This document shows positions 37,859 through 48,300 of a stretch of 64,000 nucleotides of DNA, one piece after another. Below the pieces are notes generated by a model that saw nothing but the letters and a program-made list of their open reading frames with translations, was not told where the DNA came from and did not search any database. The stretch is from G963677085 sp963677085 (GTDB lineage Bacteria > Planctomycetota > Planctomycetia > Pirellulales > Thermoguttaceae): NCBI GenBank assembly GCA_963677085.2, contig CAXXFH010000004.1, forward strand, positions 4,278,001 through 4,342,000. Direction: 5' to 3'. Each line of letters starts with the position of its first letter. Position 1 is the stretch's first letter. The translations under genes and the position numbers were made by a program.

Positions 37859-39512
37859 ATGGATCAAGTCAAAGTCGTGTTGGCTGCACTGAAGAAATAT
37901 CACTTCTGGGTGCTGTGTGGACTCGTGGTGCTTATGGGGTTAGCCGGATGGTGGCTGGCTACCTCGGCCTTGGCCAAGCAGTTCGACACCCGCAGCACGG
38001 AACTCCAGGGACACTTCGCCAAGCTTCTGGATATCGTCGGTCGGCAGAACCACCCGAACGAAAAGGTGATCACCAAGATCGAAGATACCACGAACGACCT
38101 GAAAAAGGACGTTTACGAAGCCTGGGAAATCCTCTACGAGGAGCAAGACCGCCACAATCCGTTGCCCAACGTACTTACCGACGGCTTCAAGGACGTGTTC
38201 CGAGGGTTGGATCCGGAAGACGATATTCCGCGAGAGTATCGCGAAGAGTATCAGTCGTTTATCCAGTATCACATTCCTCGGCTGTTTGGCGAGGAAGGCG
38301 TGAATGTGCTCCGTCCCAAGGAGATCGAGAGCGAAGGTGGCGAGCGCGCCGGTCGACCGCTGAGGCTCGGTGAAATGGAACGAGGAGGCTTCGGCGAGCG
38401 GGCGGGTGGCGACATCGAGATGGTCGGCGTGATCGATTGGGCCGAGAACGATCGCCAACGGCTGATCGACCGCTTCAACTGGCAACGGGTACCCTCCACG
38501 CTGCGAGTACGGCTGGCCCAGGAAGATCTTTGGGTGTACGAGGCGCTGGTCCGCATCATCCGCAACACCAACGAAGGTGCGGACGCCAACTACAATGCGG
38601 TCGTCAAGCAGATCGAAGCACTTCAGATCGGCGCCGAAGCGGTCGCTGCCTGGCGAACGGCCGAGGGACGCGTGTTCAGCGGCTCGGGCAACGGAGGTGA
38701 AGGCGGTATGGGCGGCATGGGCGGCAGCATGGGAGGTGAATTCCCCGGCGGCATGTCTGGCAGCATGATGGGCGAAGGAGAAATGATGGGCGGCGCCGAA
38801 GGCGGCGAACGCCAGGAACTTCTGGCGGGTCGTTACGTCAACAAGGAAGGTAATCCGCTGGGGGCCGAAGAGAAACACCCCTTCGCCGAATTCAAGCTGA
38901 TGCCTATCCGTATGGTTGTCGTCATGGACCAGCGGAAGATCGACCGGCAGTTGACCGAGTGTGCCAACTCGACCATGCCGATCGAAGTCACTCGCGTGAG
39001 CCTTTGGCCCAGTGCCGGCAAATCGCTTAATCTGGATGCATTGGCCACCGCAGCATCGCCAGGGGGGCAGAGAACGCGTCGCATGCCGGGGCGGGGTGAA
39101 GAGGGCATGATGGGCTACGGAGAGATGGGTGGCAACCGCGGCGTTGCAGAAGCAGTGGCCCTTACGAACAACGACATTCCGATCGAAATCCACGGGATTA
39201 TCTCGGATCTTCAACAAACCAGACAAAGAGAAACTCGGCACCGGAGCCGCCAGCGAGAAGCCCGAGGAACAGCCGAACCAGGTAGAACCGGGTGCGACTC
39301 CGACGGTGCCCACACAAACGCCGCCCGCGGCAACTCCGGCACCGCCGGCAGGCGAGTCGCCCGCCGCACCCGCGGCCGCGCAGCCGCCAGCGGCTGTGCC
39401 GGGTAGCCAACCGCCCGCGGCAAAGGTTCCGGCAGCCGAGGCAACTCCCCCGGCAGCCGTTCAGCCGGGCAGTGAGCCAGCGGCCGAGCCCGCACCGGCC
39501 AGCGGTGAGTGA
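37859..39512 (+). pseudogene. Inner-membrane protein of the pilus/secretion locus, broken by a single-base frameshift
   Basis: Starts at ATG 37859 with GGGAGGA upstream; a membrane helix follows at once (KKYHFWVLCGLVVLMGLAGW), then a large extracytoplasmic part. A Gly/Met-rich stretch lies near 38690-38800. The frame is normal to about 39205 (IPIEIHGIIS), then needs removal of one G (39205 or 39206) to continue as IFNKPDKEKLGTGAASEKPE and a long Ala/Pro/Glu tail ending at 39512. Without correction the frame ends at 39406 in an Arg-rich nonsense tail. Corrected length about 550 residues. By position it could replace PilN/PilO, but no sequence family is certain. Sequencing error, true mutation and recoding are all possible. 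Confidence 0.75.
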
Positions 39513-39586
39513 CAGGAACCAAACAACAGGAAGTCCCGTTCGGTTAGCGGCCCTGCCGCTTCGTGAGAGAATCAAGGGATAGCGCG

Positions 39587-41465
39587 ATGAAGCTCAAAGT
39601 CAGTCTCGACAAGAACGCCCTTCAGCAGTTCTTTCTCGGCCACGTCGAGAAGATGGTGTTTGCCGGGATTATGATGATTTTCGGTTTGATTGTCTGGCGA
39701 GCCTATGGCATCGAAGGTTTCAACAAGACGCCAGAGCAACTCCGTACGGCGACCGACAACGCCAAACGGCATGTCGAAGAAACACCGGCCGATGAAACGG
39801 GTTTGAAGGCGCCGCCGGACTACGTGGCCCTGGCCTCGCGTAGCCGCAATCTGATCGGTGGCGAACCCTACGCCCAACGTATGAAATGGAATCCGGCCAT
39901 TTTCCAACCGCTTCGGTTGCGCACCAAACCGCCCGCTGCACTCGGTGGTCGACTTGCGTGGGAAGGCTGACCGTGGCCAGTTTGCCATGCAGCGGGAAGA
40001 CCAGCGGAGGCAGCCCATACGCAATGCCGGCGTTACCCGGGGTGAAGTTGTCGAGGTTACCCAACCCGAGATGCCCGATTTGGGGCAGCGTTGGGCCGTG
40101 ATTACCGGCTTGGTGCCGTTGAAGCAGCAGAAGCAGGCCTTCGCCGAGGCCTTTGAGGACACGCTCGGCCAGAATCCCCAGCAGGACATCGTCGAATACA
40201 TGGGCTTCTTCGTACAGCGTGCCGAAGTTGAGTCGACGAGTGGAGCTAGTAATGAGCTCACCTGGAAGGACCTTCCTCCGTCGACGACTCTGGTTCGTGC
40301 GTCGGAAGAGAAGTGGAGCGGCACTGCCCAGGAAGTGGTCGATCCGAGGTTCGTACACCAGCGTCTGACATTTCCTTTAGGGCCGTTGCGGGGCCGTCTC
40401 TGGGGTGAGGATGTGGCCCACACGCCTGAAATTCCGCTCTTCGTCGCGGGAGAGGAGGTTGTCGAGGAGGAAACGAGTGCGGCCGAGGCGGCTGGCGAAA
40501 CGCCGTTCGACGCGTTCGACGTTCCGGATCGCGGCGAGATGGGCGGGCGACGAACTCCCACGGCGCCCCGACGCCGACAGACCCCCGCCCGGCGCGGCGG
40601 CGAGATGATGGAACCGGGAATGGAACGCGTGTATGGCGGCCGACCGGGGATGGCAGGATCGTACGGAGAGCAGGATCTCGAGTATCTGCTTTTCCGTTGC
40701 TTCGATTACACCGTCGAACCGGGAAAGAAATACCGTTATCGGGTGAAGCTCGTGTTGCGCAACCCAAACTATGGCATGTCGGAACGTTTTTTAAGGTCGG
40801 AAGACCTTGGCAAGTCGAAGTGGATTGCTAACGAGCAGTGGTCGGAACCGACCGACGTTATCGAGGTTCCGCGGGATACGTCTTTGTTGGCCGTCGGCGT
40901 AAACCCGCCCATCCGGCTGACAGCGGAACCTTCGGCCAAGATGCTTCTGGTGAAGTGGGTCGAGAAGTATGGCGTGATGGCCCACAAGGAGACTTCGCCG
41001 TCGTTCAACCGCGGCAAGGTGTTGAACTGGCCCGAGTGCAAGTTCCCCGAGACAGCGGAAACGCCGCGTTCGGCAGCGAGGACGCCCACCACGAACAATC
41101 GCCGTCGTCCGCGCCGCGGCGAGGAGATGATGGAGTTTCCCGAAATGATGATGCCGGGAGAGATGGAAATGCCCGGCCGTAACAACACCACGGAAGTGAG
41201 TAATGCCATCGACGTCGACTACATGACCGAGGCGCTCGCGCTCGATATGCGGGGAGGCGATCGGTTGCCGGGCCGTAGCCGTTTAGTGCGTCCCGGGACG
41301 ATTTTGCTGCTCGATCCCGAAGGTTTTCTCGTCGTTCACAACGAATTGGACGATCTAGACGAATGCGAGCAATTAACCAAAGAGCCAGAACCCACCACCG
41401 GCATGGGCGAGCCAGGGATGCGACGTGGAGTCGCTCCCGAAGGTGGACTTTTTGAATTCGAATAA
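39587..41465 (+). pseudogene. Membrane protein of the pilus/secretion locus (paralog 1), broken by a single-base frameshift
   Basis: Starts at ATG 39587 (AAGGGA upstream). N-terminal helix FAGIMMIFGLIVWRAYGIEG after a short cytoplasmic stretch. The frame breaks at 39944-39945: removing one G joins KPPAAL to VVDLRGKADRGQF, matching the intact paralog downstream (KPPIFLVAALRGEAGRGQF). Corrected length about 625 residues. Shared blocks with the paralog include QRWAVITGLVPLKQQKQAF, FVHQRLTFPLGPL, PGKKYRYRVKLVLRNPNYGM and DTSLLAVGVNPP. The function is unknown; position and membrane topology suggest a structural part of the secretion apparatus. Confidence 0.78.
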
Positions 41466-41652
41466 CGGACGATAAGCTTTCTTGTCAATACGACGCCTCT
41501 AGTTACTCTCGCGTCAACGGCGCCTTCACCGTTTGACGCAATCTCGGGCAACGGGCCAGTAGTAGGGCAAACGTTGTCGGACAGCGGTGAGAACCGCGAG
41601 CCGGCGATGAACACCCCACCCGGGCACGGGTCGAGTAACAAGGAGGAATGTC

Positions 41653-43326
41653 ATGAAAGCCAGCATCCGTCTCGACAAGAGCTCCGTTCGGCAGTTCTTT
41701 CTTCGCCACGTTGAAAAGCTCCTTTTCGCCGGCGTTCTGGTGGTTTCCGCATGGATCGTGTGGCAGGCTTTTGGTGTTGAGGGTTTTGGGAAAACACCGG
41801 AAGACCTACTGGCGACCATCGAAAGAACGGAATCGCATCTGAAAAGGACTCCCGCCGAGGCAACCCGTCTCGTGCCACCGCCCGACTACGTAGCCCTGGC
41901 TTCTCGCAGTCGCACATTGATTGGCGGCGACTGCTACGTTCATCGAGTGAAATGGAAACGGGACCTTTTTCCACCCTTGCGATTGCGTCCTAAGCCGCCA
42001 ATCTTTCTGGTAGCAGCGCTGCGCGGCGAAGCCGGTCGTGGCCAGTTCGACATTCGCGACGATGCCCAACCGGTTCAACCGGGGCGGCATCCCGTCAGTG
42101 GATCGATTCCAGCCGCGTTACACCCGAACCTGGGGAAACGCTGGGCGGTGATTACCGGCCTGGTTCCGCTCAAAAAACAGAAACAGGCGTACGAAGAAGC
42201 CTTTGAGTACACCCTCGGCCGCGATCCGGCACGCGACGTTGTCCATTACCTGGGCTTCTTCATTCAACGGGCCGAAGTGAGCAGAAATCCTCAGTCGCCC
42301 GACGGGCTCGTCTGGGAAGATCTGCCGCGATCGACCCTCTTGATTCCCTCGGCTTGTGACGCTTGGAACAACACGGCGCCGGAGGTCGTAACGCCGACCT
42401 TCGTACACCAGCGGCTGACTTTTCCCCTGGGACCGCTGCAGGGAGAGTGTTGGGGCGAAGAGGTGGCCCACGCTCCGGAGATTCCGCTGTTTGTCGAAAA
42501 CGAGTCGAAGAGCGAACGAGACGCTGAAAGGACCGGCGATCGGGTCGTTGAGGATCCGTTTTTCCAATTCGACTTGTCCGTTCGCAATAAACCGGCGCGT
42601 CCCGAGATGGCAAAGCGGCCCTACCTCGAGCGTGAGCCCGAGTATTTGCTGCTGCGGTGCTTCGACTTTCATGTCGAGCCGGGCAAAAGGTACCGGTATC
42701 GAGTGCGGTTGGTGTTGAAGAATCCCAACTATGGCCTGCCCGCACGGTTCTTGATGTCGAAGGATTTGGCTACCGCAGGATGGAACGTTGGGGAGCAATG
42801 GTCGGAGCCGACCGACACGATCGCGATTCCCCGCGATACCATGCTGCTAGCCGTGGGGGTTAATGCGCCACGTCGATTGCAGGACGATCCCACGGCCAAG
42901 ATGCTGTTGGTGAAATGGGTCGAGCAGTACGGTATCGTGGCTCATCAGGAGACGTCACCGCCGTTGAGTCGCGGCAAGGTAATGAACTTTCCCGGGTGCA
43001 AGTTTCTGGTGCCTTGGGTGCCGGGAAACAATGGAGAGGGTAACGTGGACAATACGGCAGAGGCGGACAATGCGGTCGATGTCGACTACTTGACCGAAAC
43101 GCTGGTACTCGACATGTGCGGTAGCGACCGACTGCCGGGCAGCCGCCTGGTGCGTCCTGCGACGATTCTTTTGCTCGATCCCAACGGTGGTCTGGTGGTG
43201 CGCGAGGAGCTGGAAGACATCCCCGAGTACCAGCGGTTTACCAAACCACCGGAACGCGGCGAGCCCGAAACAGCGGGTAATCTGTTGGGAGGTGGGCCCG
43301 AGGGGATGCTTTGGGATTTTGACTAG
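41653..43326 (+). CDS. Membrane protein of the pilus/secretion locus (paralog 2, intact)
   Basis: 557 residues, ATG preceded by AAGGAGG (41639-41645). N-terminal helix LLFAGVLVVSAWIVWQAFGV; the rest extracytoplasmic. It is clearly a tandem duplicate of the gene at 39587-41465 (DYVALASRSRTLIGG, RWAVITGLVPLKKQKQAYEE, FVHQRLTFPLGPLQGECWGE, PGKRYRYRVRLVLKNPNYGL) but lacks that gene's Arg/Pro and Glu/Met-rich inserts. Its frame is intact, so it could cover for the broken paralog. Confidence 0.85.
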   Translation: MKASIRLDKSSVRQFFLRHVEKLLFAGVLVVSAWIVWQAFGVEGFGKTPEDLLATIERTESHLKRTPAEATRLVPPPDYVALASRSRTLIGGDCYVHRVKWKRDLFPPLRLRPKPPIFLVAALRGEAGRGQFDIRDDAQPVQPGRHPVSGSIPAALHPNLGKRWAVITGLVPLKKQKQAYEEAFEYTLGRDPARDVVHYLGFFIQRAEVSRNPQSPDGLVWEDLPRSTLLIPSACDAWNNTAPEVVTPTFVHQRLTFPLGPLQGECWGEEVAHAPEIPLFVENESKSERDAERTGDRVVEDPFFQFDLSVRNKPARPEMAKRPYLEREPEYLLLRCFDFHVEPGKRYRYRVRLVLKNPNYGLPARFLMSKDLATAGWNVGEQWSEPTDTIAIPRDTMLLAVGVNAPRRLQDDPTAKMLLVKWVEQYGIVAHQETSPPLSRGKVMNFPGCKFLVPWVPGNNGEGNVDNTAEADNAVDVDYLTETLVLDMCGSDRLPGSRLVRPATILLLDPNGGLVVREELEDIPEYQRFTKPPERGEPETAGNLLGGGPEGMLWDFD

Positions 43327-43491
43327 CGTTTTGCGAACCTTCTTCTGTCTCCTTTCGGGGGCGGGGGCGCGGCTAGAGTTTTCCTCGAAAAAAACATCTT
43401 CACTGCTGCGAACGCCCTCACCCGGCGGCTGCGCCGCCACCCTTTTTCGTCGAGCGGGGGAGGGTGCGCTAATTTTTCAGCAGGTTCTAAG

Positions 43492-44937
43492 TTCAACTTT
43501 CGCACTTTTCGCACTATCGCTGCTGCAACTGATAGCAGCCTTGATTTATGGCGTGAGCCTCGCTCAAGATGGACGGGGGTACCAACCACTTCCGTTCACC
43601 CAAAGGAGGCTCACATGAGTCTTGTTACTTCGTTTTGTGTCTTGTTGCAACCCCTGGCCGTGGTGATGACCGTGCCTTCGTTCGCGAATTTCATGACCTT
43701 GCTGGCGGGCTGGACTTTTGCCGGTCGGCGCACCGTGACGGGCATGATCCTCGCCGCCGGCGCCGTGGGCACGAAACACCACTCGACCTTCCATCGCCTC
43801 TTCGCCCAGGCCCGTTGGTCGCGAGACGAGTTGGGATTGGCCGTCTTCCGGCTGATCCCCTGGGTACCGAACGAACAAGTATTGCTGGGAATCGACGACA
43901 CCTTGGCGCGGAAGCGGGGGCGGAAGATGTTCGGGTGCGGCATGCACCACGACCCCTTGCTCTCCAGCCGTAGCAAGACGATCACCAACTGGGGTCACAG
44001 TTGGGTCGTGCTGGGAGTCGTGGTTCGCTTTCCGTGGTGGCCGGAGCGTCCTTTCTGCCTGCCGATCCTCTTTCGGCTCTACTTGAATAAGGCCAAGGCA
44101 CGGAAACATCGACGCACCTATCGTACGCGGCCCGAATTGGCAGTGGAAATGATCCGCTTGCTTTGCCGACGCTTTCCCGAGCGATGTTTTCACGTGGTGG
44201 GCGACTCGGCCTATGGGGGTAAAAGCATGCTGGCCCACCTGCCCGACAACTGCCACCTGACGAGTCGCTTGCTGAAGAACGCGCGACTTTACGACGCCCC
44301 TGCCGCCTCCAAGCCGGGCCGCAAAGGTCGACCACGCAAACGCGGGCAACGCCTGCCGACTCCCCAGCAGATGCTTGGCGAACGCTGCCGGCATGTCGCG
44401 CTCGCCATTTACGGGCGGACCGAAACCACGCGGCTGGCCGACGCCGAGGCAAGAGTGCATGCGGTGCCCGATCGGCCGTTGCGCGTGGTGGCCGTTGAAG
44501 CCGTCCGCGGCGGTCGCGGCCAGGAAGCCTTCTACTCCACCCGCCACGAGGCGACGGCCGAAGACATCCTCACTTGGTATGCCATGCGCTGGTCCATCGA
44601 GGTCGCCTTCCGGGACAGCAAACAACACCTGGGCTTCGAAGAGCCGCAAGGCTGGACCCGCCAAGCCGTCGAACGAACCGCGCCTACGACGATGCTGCTT
44701 TACAGCCTGATCGTGTTGTGGTTTGTCGAGAATGGTCATGCTCACTACCGGCCGCTTCCACGGCCTTGGTTTCCTCAGCAACCCCACGCTTCCTTCGCCG
44801 ACATGCTCGGCACCCTGCGAAGGATGTGCGTCCGCCAGTACGTTTTGTCACTCGGCCTCTCCGGCCCGGGTAGCCGAAAAATCCTGCAAACCCTGGAAAA
44901 CACGGTCGCAGCAGCCGGATAAAGTGCGAAAGTCGAA
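43492..44937 (+). mobile_element. IS701-like insertion sequence
   Basis: 1,446 bp. The left end TTCAACTTTCGCACTTT and right end (complement) TTCGACTTTCGCACTTT are 17-base inverted repeats with one mismatch. The direct repeat CTAAG flanks it at 43487-43491 and 44938-44942; its first four bases, CTAA, fit the YTAR target preference of this family. It carries one transposase gene. It lies between the inner-membrane genes and the secretin gene. Confidence 0.88.
43615..44922 (+). CDS. IS701-family DDE transposase
   Basis: 435 residues, start ATG with AAAGGAGG (43602-43609). The acidic triad is seen as Asp in VLLGIDDTLARKRG, Asp in HVVGDSAYGGKSM and Glu in MRWSIEVAFRDSKQHLGFEE. The N-terminal helical region and length match IS4/IS701-type transposases. 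The reading frame is intact, so the element may be active. Confidence 0.92.
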   Translation: MSLVTSFCVLLQPLAVVMTVPSFANFMTLLAGWTFAGRRTVTGMILAAGAVGTKHHSTFHRLFAQARWSRDELGLAVFRLIPWVPNEQVLLGIDDTLARKRGRKMFGCGMHHDPLLSSRSKTITNWGHSWVVLGVVVRFPWWPERPFCLPILFRLYLNKAKARKHRRTYRTRPELAVEMIRLLCRRFPERCFHVVGDSAYGGKSMLAHLPDNCHLTSRLLKNARLYDAPAASKPGRKGRPRKRGQRLPTPQQMLGERCRHVALAIYGRTETTRLADAEARVHAVPDRPLRVVAVEAVRGGRGQEAFYSTRHEATAEDILTWYAMRWSIEVAFRDSKQHLGFEEPQGWTRQAVERTAPTTMLLYSLIVLWFVENGHAHYRPLPRPWFPQQPHASFADMLGTLRRMCVRQYVLSLGLSGPGSRKILQTLENTVAAAG

Positions 44938-45101
44938 CTAAGGCAACCGATCGCAAAAAATGTCTTTTGTGTTAGGGCTTTGCCACCGGGGGGTGGAGTC
45001 GTTCTCCCTATCGCTCAGGGTGTCCGTAGTAGTACGGCGGCTTTCGTGGGTGCATGGGGGGTGAATTTCGGGATTTCAGAGCAATTCGTTGCGAATCGAC
45101 C

Positions 45102-45130
45102 TTGACCGGATCTGCTGGGGGCGTTATTTA
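45102..45130 (+). promoter_or_regulatory. Weak promoter candidate for the secretin gene
   Basis: TTGACC, 17-base spacer, TATTTA, lying downstream of the insertion sequence and about 215 bases before the secretin start. The -10 match is poor. The rest of the 400-base gap holds only a small CCCGCG/CGCGGG hairpin. Confidence 0.25.
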
Positions 45131-45345
45131 ACCGCTCCCTTCTACCAATGTTCCTATGAAGGAAGAGTCGATGAACCCGCGTTCGCGGGCGAGCCGCCGA
45201 AGGTCTAGCGATCCGTGCGGCCGTGCGATGAAAAAATAACGTCCATATCGGGTGGAAGGTCCGAGCGGGCGCAGGGAAGCTGGCTGTCTCGGGCTACGGA
45301 GCGAGTCCAACCCGAGCGAGTCTTGCGAGTCTCGAAAGGAGAGCC

Positions 45346-48300
45346 GTGTTGAAAACCACCGCGCGAATACTGATTGGCTGGATCGCAGTTGCGTGCTGCC
45401 TGTCGGCGGCCAGTGCCACTGCAGAGGATCGCCTTACCATGCTACGGCCCGGCACGACGGCGACGAACGCAGCAACAGCAGAAACGGAGGCCGGCAAGCG
45501 GCAGCAGGTCGACGACCTGGTGAGGCGTGCCCGGCAGGCCATTGCTGAAAACCAACTCGATGTGGCCGAGCAACTGGTTAGGCAAGCCGAAGCAATCGAC
45601 GTGAAGTACACGGCGCTGGATCACTTCCGCGACAACCCCCAAAAGGTTCGTCAGGCCCTTGAGCAGAAACGTGGCTCGAAGGGTGCTTCGCCACGGCTGC
45701 CCAGTCAGCTCTTCTCGCAGCTCTCGCTGAAGAAGAAGGAAGTGCCTTCGGCCGATCCCTTTAATCGCTACGATGCCGAGCGGGCGGCGGCAGGGGTGGG
45801 TGACGCCAAAGTCGTAGCCAAATCTTACCTTCTCAATGCTCGTCGAGATCTTGCTCAAAACAATCTGGCGGGAGCCGCCCACTGGCATCGCATGGCAGTG
45901 AGCCAAGGGGCCACGTTTGAGCCCCAGGAAGACTCGCCCGAAAAGTTGGCAGTCGACATTCGTAGTCGGGGCGGGCAGATCGATGAGTCTGTCGCCGCGG
46001 GAGCGGATGCCACTCAGGTTACGCCGTTGCCGCGAGTCGGCGATTCGACGGCCAAGCGGTTCGAGAACCCGTTCGGTCGCAGTGTCGACATGACTCCGCC
46101 GATGGGCGACGACCTTCAGTTGCCGCCGGCCTTGGCTCGCGACCGGCAGTATCCTTCCACCAGCAAGTTTGCCGGAACTCCCGGGACCGATGCAGTTGAT
46201 CCTCTTAGTGAAGCTCGGCGAGCGCTCGCGGTGGGCGATGTCGGTCGGGCCAATGATCTGGTAAGAGAAGCCAAGCAAACGCCCTACCAATACGGTAGCG
46301 CTAGCGACAGCCCCGAAAAAGTCTCGGCGGCTATTCGTAAGTATGAAGAGTTGGCCGTGCAGCCGAAGACCTCGGAAATTTACCGACGCAATTATGCCCG
46401 GATGCTCATGGAGCAGGCCGAGGCCCTTCTCTCTCAAGGCGATTACGAACAGGCAGAACAACTCGCACAACGGGCAGCTCAACAGAATGTAAGCTTTGGG
46501 TCGTTGGGTAAGCGTCCGCAGGATGTTCTGGATCGTATTGCCAATGCTCGTAGACAACAGGGACCGGGTTCCGAGGCAGGCTTCGCCATGGCGGAGTCGT
46601 CGAGCAACACGGTGGGAGCGTCGATGGCCGCACGGCAGCAAGCTATGACGTTGACCAGCCAGGCCCGGGCCGCTCTGAACAGCGGACGGCTGGACGAAGC
46701 CGAGCAATTGGCACGCCAGGCCGACCAGCTTCGTGTACCGGACCAAGCCTTTGGGCCACGCGACGATCGTCCCGGTTTGGTGTTGATGGATATTCGGATG
46801 CGTCGCCAGCAGGGTGGTGGAGTGATGCCCGCCAGTGCTTCGGCGGTTAGCCCGGCCACGGGTGCAGGCAATCTCGCATCGACCGCTTCGCAGGCGTTGT
46901 ACAATCCGGGCAACGATCCCACAAGAAATCTACCCGCGCAGCACCAAGTGCCCACGCTGGCTAATCCAGAAACCTCGCCGCCGCGGCAACTAAGCTTTGG
47001 GCAGGGAACTCCCACTCCGGCTCCTTCGCGACCGGCACCAATGGGCGCCAGCCCGGTGCAGGGCGGCAACGGTGCGTATGCATTGTTCCGCCAGGGTGAA
47101 GAGGCCTTGACGGCTCACGATACCCAACGGGCTTTCGGTTTGTTCCAACAGGCCGCTGCACGGATGAACGAATTGGATCCGGTCAGTGCACAACGGCTTC
47201 AGGGTTACCTCCAGATGTTGACGCCGCGCTCGCAGGCTCCGCAAACGGCCAGCGCGCAGCCGACGATGGTCGACGATGCGGCCGCCAAGCAGCAGATCCT
47301 TGCTCGTCAACTCGGAGCCGAGGTTGCCCACAGCGCCAGCCAAGCCCGGGGGATGCAAGAAAAAGATCCCAAGGGTGCCGTGGCGTTGCTGAAACAGGCT
47401 CGCCAAAAAGTCGAAAGTTCCGGTCTTGAGCCCACCTCGCAGCAGCAATTGCTGCGTCGCATCGACCGTCACATTGCCGACACCGAGCAATTCATCGAAC
47501 AGAATCGTCCGCGGATCGAGTTGGAAGAACGAAACCAGCAAGTCCGCGATGAAATGGAACGCGACCAGCGCGTGAACCTGGAAATCCAGGAAAAGATCGC
47601 CCTGCTGATCGACGACTTCAACCGCAAGGTCGACGAGCAACGCTACGCCGAGGCCGAAGTGTTGGCCAAACGGGCAGCAGAACTCGACGCCGATAACCCG
47701 GTCGTTCGCCAGGTCGTCTGGACAGCCAAGCTGCTCCGACGTGAGCGAGCCAACGCGGCTCTGCAGGCCGAAAAAGAAGAAGGCTTCATTACCCAGTTGG
47801 GTAACGTGGATGAAGCGTCGGTGCCTTTCGACGACAACAACCCCCTCGAGTTCGGTCACGATGCCAAGGGCTGGGCCGAGTTGACTCGGGCACGCGCTCG
47901 ATTCCTCGAACGAGGTCGCAATCGCACCGAACGCGAGATTCAGATCGAGAACAAGCTGAAAACGCCCGTCTCGCTCTCCTTCCGCAACCGGCCGTTGGGC
48001 GAAGTGCTCGACTACCTGGCTCGGGTGACCGAAGTGAACATGCACCTCGATCCCCAAGGTATGGCCGAGGAAGGCGTCTCCAGCGATACTCCGGTTACGA
48101 TCGAGGTACGCCACGAGATCATGCTCAAGAGTGCGTTGAATTTGGTCCTCGAACCGCTGCACCTGAGCTACGTCGTGAAAGACGAGGTGCTGAAGATCAC
48201 CAGCGAGCAGCTTCGCGACGGGGAGGTCTTCACGGCAACCTATAACGTGGCCGACCTGGTGATTCCGATTCCGAACTTCGTACCCACCCCACGCATGGGT

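Noticed and set aside
36284..37903. 539-residue minus-strand frame opposite pilM
   Set aside because: Mirror of a GC-rich gene; His/Gly/Arg-rich product without motifs.
43564..44787. 407-residue minus-strand frame opposite the transposase
   Set aside because: The plus strand has the DDE motif, ribosome site and flanking inverted repeats.
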